A DNA stretch of 60,000 nt, taken from assembly GCF_001949145.1 (NCBI RefSeq), contig NW_019091418.1, positions 2,435,061 through 2,495,060 of the forward strand, given 5' to 3'. Within the stretch, counting starts at the first letter, position 1; every line of letters starts with the position of its first letter. Shown here piece after piece: positions 13,301-26,426 of this stretch. Under the pieces are notes generated by a model. The model searched no databases, had not been told where the DNA came from, and worked only from the letters and a program-made list of their open reading frames with translations. The position numbers and the translations under genes are program-made. Origin of the DNA: Acanthaster planci. Its lineage: Eukaryota; Echinodermata; Asteroidea; Valvatida; Acanthasteridae.

Positions 13301-16300
13301 GAAATGCACGGTGCCTTACTTATGTGGGTAGGTATCAACAGTTGGGAATTAGAATCAAATGGGATGAGAAAAATATGTGGACAGTGTAGCATCTATGCAG
13401 AATTTAACCCGTAAAAATAATAATGCTTGCTGTGACTAACGCAACTTGAAACAGGAAACAAGTCACATGTAAAACTTCACCCCCAAAACCTGTAAAAGCA
13501 TTTCGCTTGTGTCCATTCCTATTCTGAAGCTTTTATTTATAAGCAAATGCTAAATGTAATTCTGCAAACCTTGTGACTCATGAGAAGTCTCAAAAAAAGC
13601 TCAATCAATACATGTGTCACATGAAGCAGCTGGGCCAAGAAATAACCACTACTCACAAGGAAGATCAACCAAATCACTTCGGATTTCATTTTCCAATATG
13701 GACATCCGTCTCTAGCCTTAACAGGCACAGCAAAGCCAAACTGGAGACAGAATCCTCAAGATCCCTTGGAAAACCCTGCCTCAAGCACCAAGATTATTTT
13801 TCCCTAACATCTGATCAATTTCTTGCCTGGTTGGGGTATCTCCTGAGCTTTGGAAGCAGGCAAAGCTAAGCCTCTTGGATTGGGGGACTTACATGAAATG
13901 TTTCCAGGGTTACCAGTGGCCCTAGGCTAGCTGGAAGAAGTCATACCAGGGGTCAGTTGGAATAGTTATGACTTGAGAAAGAAGGAGCCTATGTGTGCCT
14001 GGGAGAGACTACTTTTCCTGGTACCTTCTTGATCGGATGTCTTATACAGAAACTTCACATCAGAAATGGCACATCTCTGTCCAAAAATTTGATTAAATAA
14101 CTCCACGCCAGTTTGTATTAGCCTCTGTTTTCTAAATTAAAGGCTTTTAGTAAAGAAACAAAACCTTCATTATTCCATTCTTTTTAAGGACTGCAAGGCA
14201 TACAAAATGTGTATAATGCAAATCATTTTTACCTTAGCTTACCCCCATCCTACTTTGTGTCCCTTTGTTTTTTTTTACAAGCCTCCGCCCACTTGCAAAA
14301 ACTGGTTCAAGAGACACAGTGACAGAATACATAGGCCTATAACAGGAGATCTGTCAACAGGCTACAATGAAGAAAAACACTACTAAGAAATATAAGGTCT
14401 TCATTGAGCTGGATACTTTGTTGAATTCATCAAAGGGCCAGCAGAACAGGCCAACACTTGAACTGATAATCATCAATAGTTAAAGAGATCAATTCTTGAG
14501 GCACAGTAACTGCTTGACTAGCTGTGAGCTGGCAATGATATTCCTCTATGTTTACATTCAGATTGTGTGGCTACCTCCAACCTGAAAGACCACACAGAGT
14601 GTAGATGGGGCAAGGAGGTCTTTGGGGACTCATCAAAACGCCAACTACGTGAGGAGAGCCATGCCTTACCCAGTGAGATGGGATGCACTTGAAAAAATAG
14701 TATTAAGTTTGCAGGTGATGGGACAGCACTTAGCCTAATTTATGAAGGGGCATAAAACAGGACAAGTTAGATATTCAATTATTTCTGGTAGTAAAATTGA
14801 CAGCTTGTTTAGCGGGGGTATAGTTTTCTCATTGTAAAGTCCACACAATTGGTGCAGCACCTAAACTTTTTGGAATGTAGCTGTAGGCCTAGGATTAATT
14901 TTATCTAGAGTACAATTGGATTTCCAAATGAGATTATAAACTACTGTTTTTGAAAAATCAGACAAGAAGCATGGTCAGGAAGAGTCTATCTGTCGGTTGG
15001 AACAAGACACAAGTTTGTTATTGGTTTCGCGCAAGGTCAAAAGAGGGCGATGTGACACTACAACTTTGTCTTACGGATAGGCCAACATTCTTAATAATAA
15101 CAGCATACGTACTTAAAAGAAGAAATCACCAATGTGAACATAAGCAAACTGCAATGAATGCAGGCATTTTCCACACAGTAATGCTGAAACCGCCAAGCAA
15201 GGTGTCCTATATTTTTCTTACAGGAAATGGCAACTAAGTGATTTTACGGTACGTACAGTACAAGTACGTAAGAATGAATGAACATCTGTAACATACCAAG
15301 GCAATAGTATTCAACTTGGAAAGGACTCCACACAAATCACAGAAAGCCAGTTCCAAGTATGTACTTTATAATGCCATGTATCCATGTTACCAAATTCATG
15401 ATACTCTGTAAAATCAACTCTGGAATGGATCATCCATGTTTCATACAACTACATCAAAGCCAGCATAACGGCAGCAAGACTAAACTCTTCTGACACAGCT
15501 ACATGAGCACACAATTACTATTAATTGGGAAAATGGTTGAATCATTAATGGAATTCAAATGTGTGATACAGGCATTGAAGTAAATTCCCATCCAATATCA
15601 GGTCTCATAATGAATGCTTCGTAACACACTTTCTGAAATGACCTACATGAAGCACAGACAAACATCAAACAAAAGAAGTTTGGCATAAGGAAGAAGCCTA
15701 ATTCAAACAGGATTGACATTGTTATGTGAGACTGACGTTGACATCATATTCAGCCCATCACAATTCATTACTTCTGACAGCACATCCTACATCTTAACCA
15801 ATTTAGTTTCCTTTCCATTAATTCATTTAACCATCTCACCATCTGTGTCCACTGAATTACCCTGGCAATGGAAGGCCTTTCCTCATGACAATCTAACTGC
15901 AGTTGGATTTGATCTTACAATTAATACTTCATGTAAGTATTTGGGAACTAGTGCTTTTCTCTCCTCCTGTCACAAACAGGGCAGTACTGCAGCATCTCCA
16001 ATAACTTGATTTTCCTCCATGTAGCAACCCACTGTCCCAACCCACTCCAAATAAATGCCGGCAGCATAAAATCAACGCTAAACTGATTGACTGCTTAATT
16101 TAGTCCAATTTGCCCAAGAAAAAAATCTGTTTGCATGGCCTAGTTTCGGTGTTATGCCAATCAAACGGCAGAGGGCCTGGAGTGTTGGTGATAGGCCGAC
16201 TATTCTGTGGGCTGTGCACCACCAATACAACCCCTCTGGTCTTGCACAGGATTGATGAAGGCGAATGTCTGATCTAGGACCATGGAGTGTGGCCGCTGGT

Positions 16301-19300
16301 CAAGAGACACAAACCTCTAGTCATCTGGCATTCAAGCTGCTTTGGAGTGCAAACGAGCGGGAAATTGACCCTGCAGCCCAGCACAAACTCCCCTAGCAGC
16401 TGTTTTCAAAGCCTGGCAATGCAATTTGGATACATGTAGCTGAGGCAGGCCTCCCAGTAGTTCAAAATTGGTTATCAACAATATTTGTTCTGGGCAATGA
16501 AAGGCACTCTCAACAGCGCATCCTGTCAAAAACGTTTAATCCAACCAAAACCAGGTGAAGCATCCCTGTAAAACCACGGAGGAGCCGGACATCTGCAGCA
16601 GAGTTGTTTTCTGTTCTCTAAGTGTCACCAAAAGTTTCTCTGGAGTTTATGGTAAGCAGAGATCACCAGTGAGTCTTGCTCACATAGCCACATGTACCTC
16701 TGACCAAGAACTGTAACAGCTGTGATGGTTCACAAATGTTCATCAGCTGGGTCAAACCAAATCAAACTCCCATCCTCATGATGATACCTGACTCAGGAAA
16801 GTGTCCACAGCCACATACGCTCCCACACTTAGCACATTTTTTACCTAGCTGGAGACAAATCAGATTATCCACCCATGCACTGCAAGCATACATGTACATG
16901 TACACTGTAGTACATACAAACGCATTTAGTCTCTCAATACAAGCTGATGCAAGCCTTTGAATATAAAGTCCATCTCAAGAAGCCTGTGCCTGAACCACGA
17001 ACAATGAATCTTAAATTTGGAACCAGTATACAACAAAATAATTAATCATAATTTCTTGTTTAAATGTGACTTTGTTGGAACTGAACATCTTAATCACGGT
17101 GTGATCAATGATGCTGTAGGTGTCCAACTTCCGGTTCTAAATATTCAAAAGTTCTCACAACTCATCACATCAATCAGTACCCACTCATGGGGCACGACCC
17201 CACTTGACCCCTGAGGAGGGAAAGAAGACAACAAGGACCCCTCAGCAGACAGGACAGGCTCTTTGTAGTTTCTTGCAGATTTTTTTAAAGTTTGGTGACT
17301 TAAGAATGGATGATTAAGCGAAGCTTTAAGCAGGCAGTTTTAATAATGGCCTGGGGCATATCACAAATGCAAACAAGCAATTTGAATATGAAAATCAAAC
17401 AGAGCAAAACAAACAGACATTTTTAAAGGAGATGCACAAAAGGATTAACACAAATAAACAAATGATCAAGTTGATTACTCCTTGCTTTTGTCTTAAATAA
17501 ATATGATTATGTTGTTTGCACAAATCCTTCAAATTCAGGATAAACAAGCTGACAGTTCACAACTCTAATTACAACTTACAAATTTTCCCCTCCATCACAA
17601 GGTAAAATGTAGAAACCCCCACTCCTTATTCTCTTTGAATTCCTCATTCTGAGTCTCTCTCAAGTGTCAAAAAAAGCTTTGCAAAAAAGAAGCCACACAA
17701 TCGGGCTAGTGTCCGACACTACCAGGCATAGGGACCAACAAAAGGAATCCTTGATGAAGGTGTCGGCGTACCTTTCATCTTTGGGACTTAGGGGACTTCC
17801 ATTCAAGTCTTTCAGACCAACATACCATGGAGGAAAGCAGGCATGAAGGCTGGTATGGTAGACCTGTTGATGCGACCAATGTCCCCTTTGTTTCCCTTGC
17901 TTATATCAATAGTGTATTTGTAGCCTCTTTGTCAGCTTCTCTGGGTAAATGCCCAGTCTACACTGCTCCCAACATCTAAGAAGCAGGTCGGTGGGTCTCC
18001 CAATGGTGCAACATATACCAGGCTGCCTAAAACAGATGTGATATAAGCCTTAAGAGCTCCTCCTGCTCCAGTCTGATAGGATGGTAGGATTAGAGATGAT
18101 GATCCAAGGCTGGATTAGTCAAAGGAATTCCAAGTTGAACTGGAGTGAAAGTAAATCCCAGCTGACTTATTAGGGTTTACCATTAACACAAGTTACATGT
18201 CCAGAAAAAGTCCTTATCCAGTTGATGTCTACATTTGTATTGCCACTCCTGTGTAGTCCCAACCTTAGGGTGAATCCATGCTGAAGTGGGAACTCATTAC
18301 ATGGTTACTGGCTTTTCTAACTCCTAATTTACTGACAAAATGAATTTCTACAAAAAATGAAAATGGAAATAAAAGGAAATGTTATTAGACATTACTTACA
18401 CTTTCATTTTTGGAAAAATGTTTTGTTTAAAAATTACAAATGAAGTCAGTAGCAAGGTAATCAGTTTCCACTTTTGCAATGGATTGCCGCTTACTATAAC
18501 AACTCTTGAACATGAGCCAAAGCAGAGGTATGGAATCCAAGAAACGTGACAAAAAAGCTTAATCTGTAACAAATTTTTGGCCACACTCAAGTCCCTACAA
18601 ATGATAATTCAGCTCTCCCTCAGGTGAAGGTTTAATAAACGGTTTGAACAAATAGCAGCCTGAGTAATCCACGAGGAAAATGTTTGGTTTTACACCCCCC
18701 CTCAATCCAATTATTCCCTGCTAATGTCTAGTTTGAGAAATAAAGATGCCTCTTAATACATAATTTTGGTTTTGTCATCTAAAAATGTTTTTTGTACATT
18801 TAGGATTTGCTGTTTAAAATTTTGTTCACAAAAACGCATTTAACCACTGCAGTTCCCACTGCCAAATGGTTTGCTGTGTTTAACACTTGTCATCATAAAA
18901 ACAGCCATGAACTTTAATGGTGATTACAGTCCAGGTATGTGGACACACACAGTTATTTTAGCACCTCAGTAAACCAGGCTAACCGCTGAGGTCATTTCCT
19001 GTGAGACCAACATATGGCTGTGTGCTTCTGGAACTGAAAAACTGGGCACTGTGGTCAAACACTAGGGGATTTGAAATGTCCCAACAGAGGAAAACAAAGA
19101 AAGGGGGGAAAATGAGCTGAAAGGTGAAGTCTCTCTTGCTTGAACAAGCCAATAAATACACAACCTAAAATGAAGTAAGAGAGTCAAGCCACAACTGCCC
19201 GTGACCAGAATACTACCGTTCATCATTCCAGTAGTGTTTGATTTGTCTCCTGGTGTTGGCTGTACCTAGGCAATTAACCTGTGCTATTTAGGTCAGTTTT

Positions 19301-20942
19301 ACACCTGCAAAGGAAAAGGTACCGGGTCCCCTGGTGAGGGAAATCCAATCCTGGAGATGTGGCACCTCACAGAGTTATGAATAAAAAAAAAAGAAAGAGA
19401 AAGAAGGGTTGGCCTGCGATTTGAACTTAGCCTGGGCACCATGCATATACCTGTCAGAGGTGACTTCCTGTCTCCTGAGCTTCAATCCAAACAAGACCAC
19501 CCGAAAGGCTGTCAGAATTCATGACAGAGTCCAAGCACTAAAAGGTGGCCTCTTGCAGTTTCTTAAAGGGATCATTCGGTAGTTGTGTATAATTTTTTTG
19601 TTTCATTTTGCCTTTTTTGAGTCACTCTGTAAAAGACGGTAAAAGACCGTCCAAAACTTGAACAAAATTTTGCCATTCCTTTACAGTTTTAACTGAGAAC
19701 AAAAGGTTTACTATTATTTTAAAAGACTTCAAAAATTAATACAGTTGATGATGAAGTAGGTAATGTATGATTACTTTATTTGAAGTTTATAAAGAACAAA
19801 GACTTTGAATATACCCCATATTTAAAATGAAAGAATAAGAACAACCTTATAACTTCACTGGCGGTGGAAGTGGGAGGGGAGTAGATGTGAGAGTTATCAA
19901 AGTTTAAGCGCTTGTAATCCATTAAGAAATTAAAGAAAACTCAAGCCCATTTTTCACTCTCATTAATAATTTATATCAAGTTTGCCACTGTGTCAGTCAT
20001 GTATTGATGTTCATTTGAAAAAGTTAGTACACAACACAGATCATGCATACTAGCAAGAGAAACTGGACTTCAAACTGTCTAAACCTTGCACACAAAAACG
20101 CTTAGGTGGTACACGGTCACACCATAGTGGTCACACTAATGTAAAGGCTTCAAGCCTTCAACATTATGCAAACTTTGCCAGACGGCTGGCTAAGTGATCA
20201 AGGCAAGATGGCAATTGGCCTACAGGCTCAAGGTCTGGATTTACCATGAGAATCTTCTAGGTATAGGGCAGCAAGCGAGCTCAGATTTGTGTAATTACGA
20301 CCAGGATGTCACAGCTAAGTCCGGGCAGATTACCAACCCCACCGCACCAGATGGAAATGCTAGCTGCACAGATTATTTTTGTTATGCCCGCCCTTAAATG
20401 TCAGCAGTGATGCACATCAAATACACATGCAGGAGAGGAAAGAAGCTGATTGTCAGTGTACCAGTGGGGTTGAAATCATTAATGTGAAAACGTGCTCACT
20501 TTTGAACTTCCGAAACAGGAAGTGGACAGGCTAGACTTACAATCCAATACTAATACTATGTCAGTGGTCTTATGAGCACTGTCACTGAACACACACTAAA
20601 ACACATGCACAACTTGTATCCTGTTACCACTGCATATGAAAATGAGCTACTGTTGTTAAAAAATGTAAAACTAATGGGGAATTCCACGCAAGCCTTAAGG
20701 GTTTAAAAATAAAGAAATAAATAATGTACGCATATATATTTATCGCATGTAAAGAAACTTTCACAATGAAGGTTTTAGTAACTCAGAAACTTTAAATCAG
20801 TAGGGGCCTGAAGCTTGCAGACAAATTGTTAAAGCATGTACAAGTGTGAAAAGGTGTTTTTTGGTCTTTTTTGTACCATTTTTAGTATTTAAATGTTTGA
20901 CACTCACAAATCACCAAAAAAACAATCATTTCAAGAACTCAC

Positions 20943-21298
20943 CTGGCAAAGAAGGAGGCAGCAGCCGAGGTTCCAGCAATGTTTGCTCCTACAGGCATTG
21001 GGGGTCCAGTACCAGACCGCAGCACAGCCGGATTAAACGGTGGCCTCATTCCTGCAGTCGCAGCAGCTAACCTGTCGGCTTGCTGCTGCTGTTGTTGCTG
21101 CTGCAAGTGGTGTTGTTGCTGTTGGTGTTGATGCTGCATCATCTGCTGTTGTTGCATAAGCTGTTGCTGTTGCTGCATCTGTTGGTGGTGTTGCAGGTAA
21201 CTCAGGCTCTGGGGAAGGTTCTGAGGAATGGCTGGTCTTCCCGCGACTGACATCTCAGAAACTGTGCCTTTACCATTGGCTGATGCCCCATAACTAGT
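20943..21298 (-). CDS. Glutamine-rich exon of an unidentified nuclear-type protein
   Basis: The most convincing coding segment in the window. The exon is 356 bp with acceptor TCATAAACAG|ACT and a consensus donor GCCAG|GTGAGT. It starts in phase 0 and leaves two bases. It encodes about 118 residues in three parts: a Ser/Gly/Ala-rich start (TSYGASANGKG), a central stretch of roughly 45 residues dominated by Gln, His and Met with runs of up to eight Gln, and an Ala/Gly/Pro-rich end (MRPPFNPAVLRSGTGPPMP). The Gln codons mix CAG and CAA, which argues for a maintained protein tract rather than a pure CAG microsatellite. Such tracts are common in transcription factors, co-regulators and RNA-binding proteins. 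Which one this is could not be decided, and no DNA-binding or catalytic domain is visible. Confidence 0.75.
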
Positions 21299-21772
21299 CT
21301 GTTTATGACAAGAAAAAGGAACGAACTGTAAATGACACTCAATGCCAATACCTCCTTTTTTTATCAAATGCAAGCATGCTGTGCAACAATAGCAAGGGCA
21401 TAATAGCTATCATTGGTGACTTCTTTAACTACTGCATGGGCTAAAACATCTGATAAAAGATCAGCTGAAAGACAATATGGGCTATGTCAATAAATATTTT
21501 AATAAGATTTACAAACAGCAGATAAACAGTCTGGTCTGCTGAACAGCCCCCATGCCCAAAGCAATGGGGTCCACGTGATCGACCCTGATGACCGTTTCCG
21601 TGGTTGTGACTTTTAGCAATACAAACTATGCACAGTATGTGCACATTTAATAATTATTTCAACTCCCAAAGCTCTAACTTACAAATTACTTTATTCACTC
21701 TGACACTGGGAACAAAACCAAGGATGAAAACAGAACCCAAAACATCCCTAACATTGCAACATTGACACAATC

Positions 21773-21792
21773 ACATGTACATGTACATGTAC
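21773..21792. repeat. ACATGT-unit repeat
   Basis: Three tandem ACATGT-type units inside the intron between the Gln-rich exon and exon 25821-25700. The same motif recurs at 5306, 16890, 25517, 34851, 47891 and 48581. Confidence 0.7.
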
Positions 21793-23048
21793 TTAGGAAC
21801 TTCTACTCACAAGCCCTGTACTAATCCCTCTGGTACTCATTTGCATGCAAGGAGCTGTCCAGACATGTATGTCGATTACAACACCTTCTTGTGAAATCAT
21901 ACAAGTAAAGCCAAGACTAATGATTGACACAATTCAGCAACACTGGAATCTGATGGAAACCAGGGATAGAGCCTGGTAACCCAACCCCAGCAAGTGCTAA
22001 AATGTCTGGTGCACATTAATGACTTTCTGGTCATGACATAAAACAGCGCACTGATTGTTTGCTATTAATATCCACGTATATTTTCTCATCAGTTACGTTT
22101 CGTGTCAAGCCTGTCGCAAATGATGCACAACAGTTTTCGATACACAATTAACCTTTCCAGAAGACCTGCAATCGCTTATTTTGGATAACCTTCTTTCCGT
22201 GGAGAATGTTTAACGCTAAAGGGTGGCTGCAAAGTAAGAATGCAGAGACATGTAAGGTATTCTCATACAGTGCTATGTATGAAATCGTTTGTTAGTACAC
22301 CTGTTTAAAAGATTCAAGAGAGAGGAGGCGCTGATTTAAAAAACTTCATTTTCATACACTTTTGGGAGGGTCCCTGAATTCTAATTAAACTGTACAGGCT
22401 GGTTGTCAAACAATTTCCCCATGTTAGAATATATATATTAAAGAGAAACCCCAAATGCCACCATTTTACCTATCCCTTCAAAGCCAAAAGAATGATTTTC
22501 CAGACAAATTCTCCAAAAAATGTAAAAGTCTATAGGTAGGCATAATATCAAAACTACTCTGTAAATTAAAGCCTTTCATCGCATAGGACACAGGGAATTC
22601 ATTTCCATAAAAATTTCATTACATTTCGCCCTTTTTACTTTCATTGTTAGTCTAACAATAAACTGGCAAAGAATAGAATGACTGCATGGAGTCAGCAATT
22701 TCTTTGAAGGCTTCTTTCATTCCAATTTGTTGAGCTTCAACAAATTCCCATTCATTTTTAATAAATTTTGGACACACTTGATTGGCAAAGCGAAGTTGCC
22801 ATTTCAAAATTATGGTGTTCCCCTGGGCGTCAAAAGTTCTTCCACCAAAGATTAGCCCACCCCCCTGTCTGGCTCGCAAATGTCACTGAACAGGGAAGAA
22901 GTCATGTTTTTATCCGAGGCCAAATAAAAAGTGACTATAGACAACCCCAAACTTGCTTTTTGAAAGAAGTCACAGACACACATACCAAATTGGAGCACAT
23001 AGTAGGCTTACTTGTGCACTGTGTTACTGGAACCAGAGATGCTGACTG

Positions 23049-23753
23049 TGAGCCCATTTCACACTATAAGTTAACCCGGGGAATCTCGGGGGGTTAGCAA
23101 AAAATAACCTCCCTCCCTCCCGAGATTCCCCGGGTTAACAGTTGTGTTCACACTACACTTTTTTTGCTCCCGGTTAAGTGCCCTTAACCCAGAGAATTTC
23201 TAACCCTGCTCATGAGCAGGGTTAACTCACCGATCTCAGGGTTAACAGCGACCTTGAGATATACCCCGGGTTATCTTTGCAAGTGAGAAAACACTCAGGG
23301 CTAGCGAACTGCTGGGGTGAGTTGCTTGGAGAATTTTGCATGACGACCTGGAACTATCTTGTAAGGTCAAAGGTGAAGCAAAACAACGGTGCATGCGCCA
23401 GTACGAATGTTACACTGGTACGCTGCCTCATTGGTGCAGTATGTGCCTCTGATTTCGGCTAGATCAGGGAACCTGCTGCTATCAAACCACATTTCGCATG
23501 CGTTGATCAAACCTGGGTCACATTGTATCATTAATAATCAAGGCCTCCCCGATTTCTCTGGGTTAGATTTCTGTAGTGTGAAAGGGTTGACAGTTGCCCT
23601 GGGTTAGCGCCGCCCAGGGCTAATTACCAGAATCTCCGGTTTACAGGGCAAGTGTGAAATGTTCCTCCAGGTTAACACTAACCCAGGGAATTGATTTTCA
23701 ACCTGGGGCGCAGATTCCCTGGATTAGCAGTCTGTGGTGTGAAAAGGGCTCTG
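23049..23753. mobile_element. 705 bp inverted-repeat element built of GGGTTAA-type subrepeats
   Basis: The left end (GAGCCCATTTCACACTATAA) and the right end are imperfect inverted repeats of about 35-40 bp. The right end reversed reads GAGCCCTTTTCACACCACAG. Both continue into an AACCC..GGGAATCT block. A possible 5 bp target duplication GACTG flanks it (23044-23048 and 23754-23758). The interior carries many variants of GGGTTAAC and GGGAATCTC in both orientations, including a near-perfect hairpin at 23070-23139. The open frames inside are short and are not taken as genes. This fits a non-autonomous DNA transposon. Confidence 0.7.
23070..23139. repeat. Near-perfect hairpin inside the 705 bp element
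   Basis: GTTAACCCGGGGAATCTCGG at the left is matched by its reverse complement at the right (CCGAGATTCCCCGGGTTAAC), with a loop of about 30 bases containing an A run. The arms pair over at least 20 bases without mismatch. Confidence 0.85.
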
Positions 23754-25270
23754 GACTGATTACCTCATAATAGTAATTCTTCACTAGAGACCCTGATGAC
23801 AAGGCCACAATAAATGCATATGCAGATTGGTGAAATGTCCAGTGATGCAGACCACAATGGGGAAAGCAATCCTAGTGACCGTAACAGTCCAGTGCACACA
23901 AGATGAGAAATCCATGCACATATATATTCGGTGATCCACCTAATGAGCCAATTATGGGATGCAGTAAGTAATGTCAACATTAAAATACTAAGTCTTGTCA
24001 AAAGTTAGCTGGTTATTGTATCTTGAGGTTGCTTTGTGGGACACGTAAAAAGGCCAAACAGTAGCAGAACTCAAATCCAGATGCTCAGGTCAAAAATCAG
24101 GAAAAAATGGAAAAATTACATCCCTGGATTCACTGTGTGGCTGAAATCATTTACTTTGCGATAAATACATCTTTCTTATAAACTTGGGAAAATGTTGATG
24201 CTGCCAAGGTTTGTCTTCTGGAGACTTAAAATCAGTGATGTGATTATCATTAAATGCATGTCACATGTGCTTCACCACGCAACACTGTTTAAGTTTTAAA
24301 TGCAAGTTTTCAAACATGACTCATAGAAACAGGGTTAAGCTGATGTAACACACTTCTATATGTAAATAATCAAAACAAGAAGTAGGAAAAAATCCGGGGA
24401 AACACAAGTAATCCCTGTCCTATGGCATATGACAGTTTATCTGAAAATCAAACTCTGAGGAGAAGAAGGTCTATGGCAGACTACAGATTTTTCTTACAGA
24501 CCATAGAATCCCTGAGGTTTGGATCAGTAGCTGAGATCTATCACGTTGCCATCAGCAATTTAGTATCATTCTTTTTATCAGGCTGTCCATCTTTCTGGAT
24601 CACTGTAACAGAAACAATGGGCCTGAGAATGGAGTTACCCCTACTGGCTACAATCTATCCCTGATATGTACCCAGCTCCTACCCCCCACCCTCATCCAGC
24701 ATCAAGAGTAGATTCTGTCTGATTATCCAAATCTGCCTGGTTCCCATCTGGATTATTAAGGCGGTTTACAGTGGCTCCATGCCTTATGTGAATGAACAGA
24801 CATGCCCTTATCCTCTTCAAGTTTGCTGCAAGGTTTGGTTAATTGTACAGTTCAGAGTTCTGGGTGGGGGAGCTCCTTTGTCAAAGCAAAGTTGCAGAGT
24901 TATGTAAAACATAACCACAAAGCAAAACCGCATCCTGCAGGGGAAAAAAACAGCAGGTCTACCTAGAAATCCTCAAATACACGCACAAAAGAATGATTGA
25001 TGGGATGTCTTATAATGAATGAACCACAGACTATCCCCTCCATTTTTGTTCTTTGAAACGAATTCTGTACAACATAACAGAAGCATACTTGATACTAATT
25101 TCCTTCAGAGAATAAAAATGCAGCAATGTGAAGTATCAGTTTCTGCCTTGTTGCAAAAATTCAAGTTTGGACTACTTTTGATTATTTCATAAGACTACAA
25201 ACCAAAACTATTTTTGAGTTGAAGTATTTTATTACATCTGACGGAAAATAGAGCTTTGGCCAAATATGGC

Positions 25271-25430
25271 CGTTTCACGATAGTGCGCCACCAAGTGTTT
25301 GCAATGCATTGGCCAATCACACTGCCCGAAATCTGTCGAGCCAGTGCACATTTGGAAAGGGTCGACAAATTTTACGTGTTGTGATTGGCCAACGCGTTGC
25401 AAACTCTTGGAGGCCCACTATTGTGAATCG
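25271..25430. mobile_element. 160 bp foldback element (MITE-like)
   Basis: The first 50 bp (starting CGTTTCACGATAGTG and ending GGCCAATCAC) and the last 50 bp (starting GTGATTGGCC and ending CACTATTGTGAATCG) are inverted repeats matching at roughly 43 of 50 positions, around a 60 bp centre. No clear target duplication was seen. The two short plus-strand open frames across it are by-products. Confidence 0.7.
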
Positions 25431-25699
25431 CACGTATTCTTGGTCTTTCTTCAGCTGGATGAGAACACAAAGCAAGCTTGTTACAAGCACTCGCTGAATT
25501 CTTTGTACATCTTATTACATGTACATGTATGTAACCATTACTGTCTCAGTGAATACAACATTTTGGTGAGCTACAAAACTGAGCAGAGACGTACTGGGAT
25601 ATTTAATTGTTCGTGTATATCATTCAATAATTCATTTTAAATGCATCACTGTGCACAAGAAACCAACAGGTGAATCCAGTTTTCCACATTCATCCTTAC

Positions 25700-25821
25700 C
25701 TTCATTCCATCTTCACTTGGCACAAGATGTGGAGGTATAGTGCAATCCGCATCAAGAGGTTCCAAGTCTGTTTGTTTTAACATGATACCAAATGGTTTCC
25801 CAGCACTGGGTGTGACAGATA
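25700..25821 (-). CDS. Candidate exon upstream of the glutamine-rich exon
   Basis: A 122 bp frame with acceptor TTGTTACAAGCAG|TA and donor ATGAAG|GTAAGG. Only one of the three frames is open. It needs one base from the preceding exon and ends on a complete codon, matching the phase-0 start of exon 21298-20943. It encodes 40 residues, including SVTPSAGKPFGIMLKQTDLE and DCTIPPHLVPSEDGMK, with the Pro, Asp and Glu content of a flexible acidic linker. The donor is strong and the acceptor only moderate because the pyrimidine tract is short. No family assignment could be made. Confidence 0.5.
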
Positions 25822-26377
25822 CTGCTTGTAACAACGTTGAACAAGCTTAACTGAGAGATGCTGCAGGGATCCAATGGGCTATGGCTCGGGCCCAGAATCC
25901 AACTGACAGAGAGTATCTGACTCTCTTATCAAATAACCTATATCCCATCAAATTAACTGACTACGTGCAAAATCCTCCCATGGACTGCTGCCTTTTTTGT
26001 CACCACCACTGCGTGAGACCACATAACTTTTGTCCACAGATGCTTCGTCAGTTAATTTTTCAACTTTGAGGGAGTAAGGTACATGTAGAGCTGGATAGGG
26101 CACCACACTCAACCAGCAGCGCGTGACACCTATTGTCCTACCGCTGACTGCATCCAAACGAACTTGGCCATAAAAACCAGCAGACTTCAGGCACCATAAA
26201 GTCATCAAGTGGGGCACTTGCAAAGTGTCCTTGAAAAACTTTTATTGTAAAAACTGTTAAGGTTGAAAAATAAATGGTAAAGCAATGCAAACTTGCAGTT
26301 TACTTTCAGATGGTCACAATTTGTCTCTTTTGAAAACCAACTACTCTATACATTTAAGTGACAATTTCCAAACTCAC

Positions 26378-26426
26378 CAGAAAGTTCTGAATCATTTTGC
26401 ATGACGTTTTGACATGGTGTGTCAAA
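26378..26426 (-). CDS. Candidate short exon (49 bp) preceding exon 25821-25700
   Basis: Minus-strand acceptor GGAAAAGATTTTCAG|TTTGAC and consensus donor TTTCTG|GTGAGT enclose 49 bp encoding FDTPCQNVMQNDSELS plus one base. The exon starts in phase 0 and leaves one base. With the first two bases of exon 25821-25700 this makes a Val codon, the only phase in which that exon is open. The segment is too short to judge from coding content, so the call rests on splice signals and phase. Confidence 0.42.

Larger units (their letters stand above)
1534..20942 (-). other. Proposed long intron (19.4 kb)
   Basis: Between the two downstream candidate exons. It holds the palindrome at 5294, the G/T-rich block at 5521, the MITE at 9225 and the unplaced frame at 10124. 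The remaining open frames are short, and both strands carry scattered splice-like motifs as expected by chance. One plus-strand frame after a good acceptor (CGATTTTTCTCCCTTCAG at 2776) reads DDPGLQVIQSGGSREIRCSL but has no partner. Confidence 0.4.
21299..25699 (-). other. Proposed intron (4.4 kb)
   Basis: Contains the 705 bp element and the 160 bp foldback. A minus-strand frame at 22879-22652 (GRTFDAQGNTIILKWQLRFA, ending in TAG) is protein-like but lacks a usable in-phase acceptor and is left uncalled. Confidence 0.4.

Noticed and set aside
19410-19500. B-box-like sequence on the minus strand
   Set aside because: The B box is degenerate and the possible A box does not sit at tRNA spacing.
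22652-22879. 75-codon minus-strand frame ending in TAG
   Set aside because: The nearest good acceptor puts a stop codon in this frame, so it could not be built into an exon.
23765-23797. Minus-strand microexon-like segment with donor GAG|GTAATC
   Set aside because: About 29 bp only, and its phase is incompatible with the junction between exons 25821-25700 and 21298-20943.
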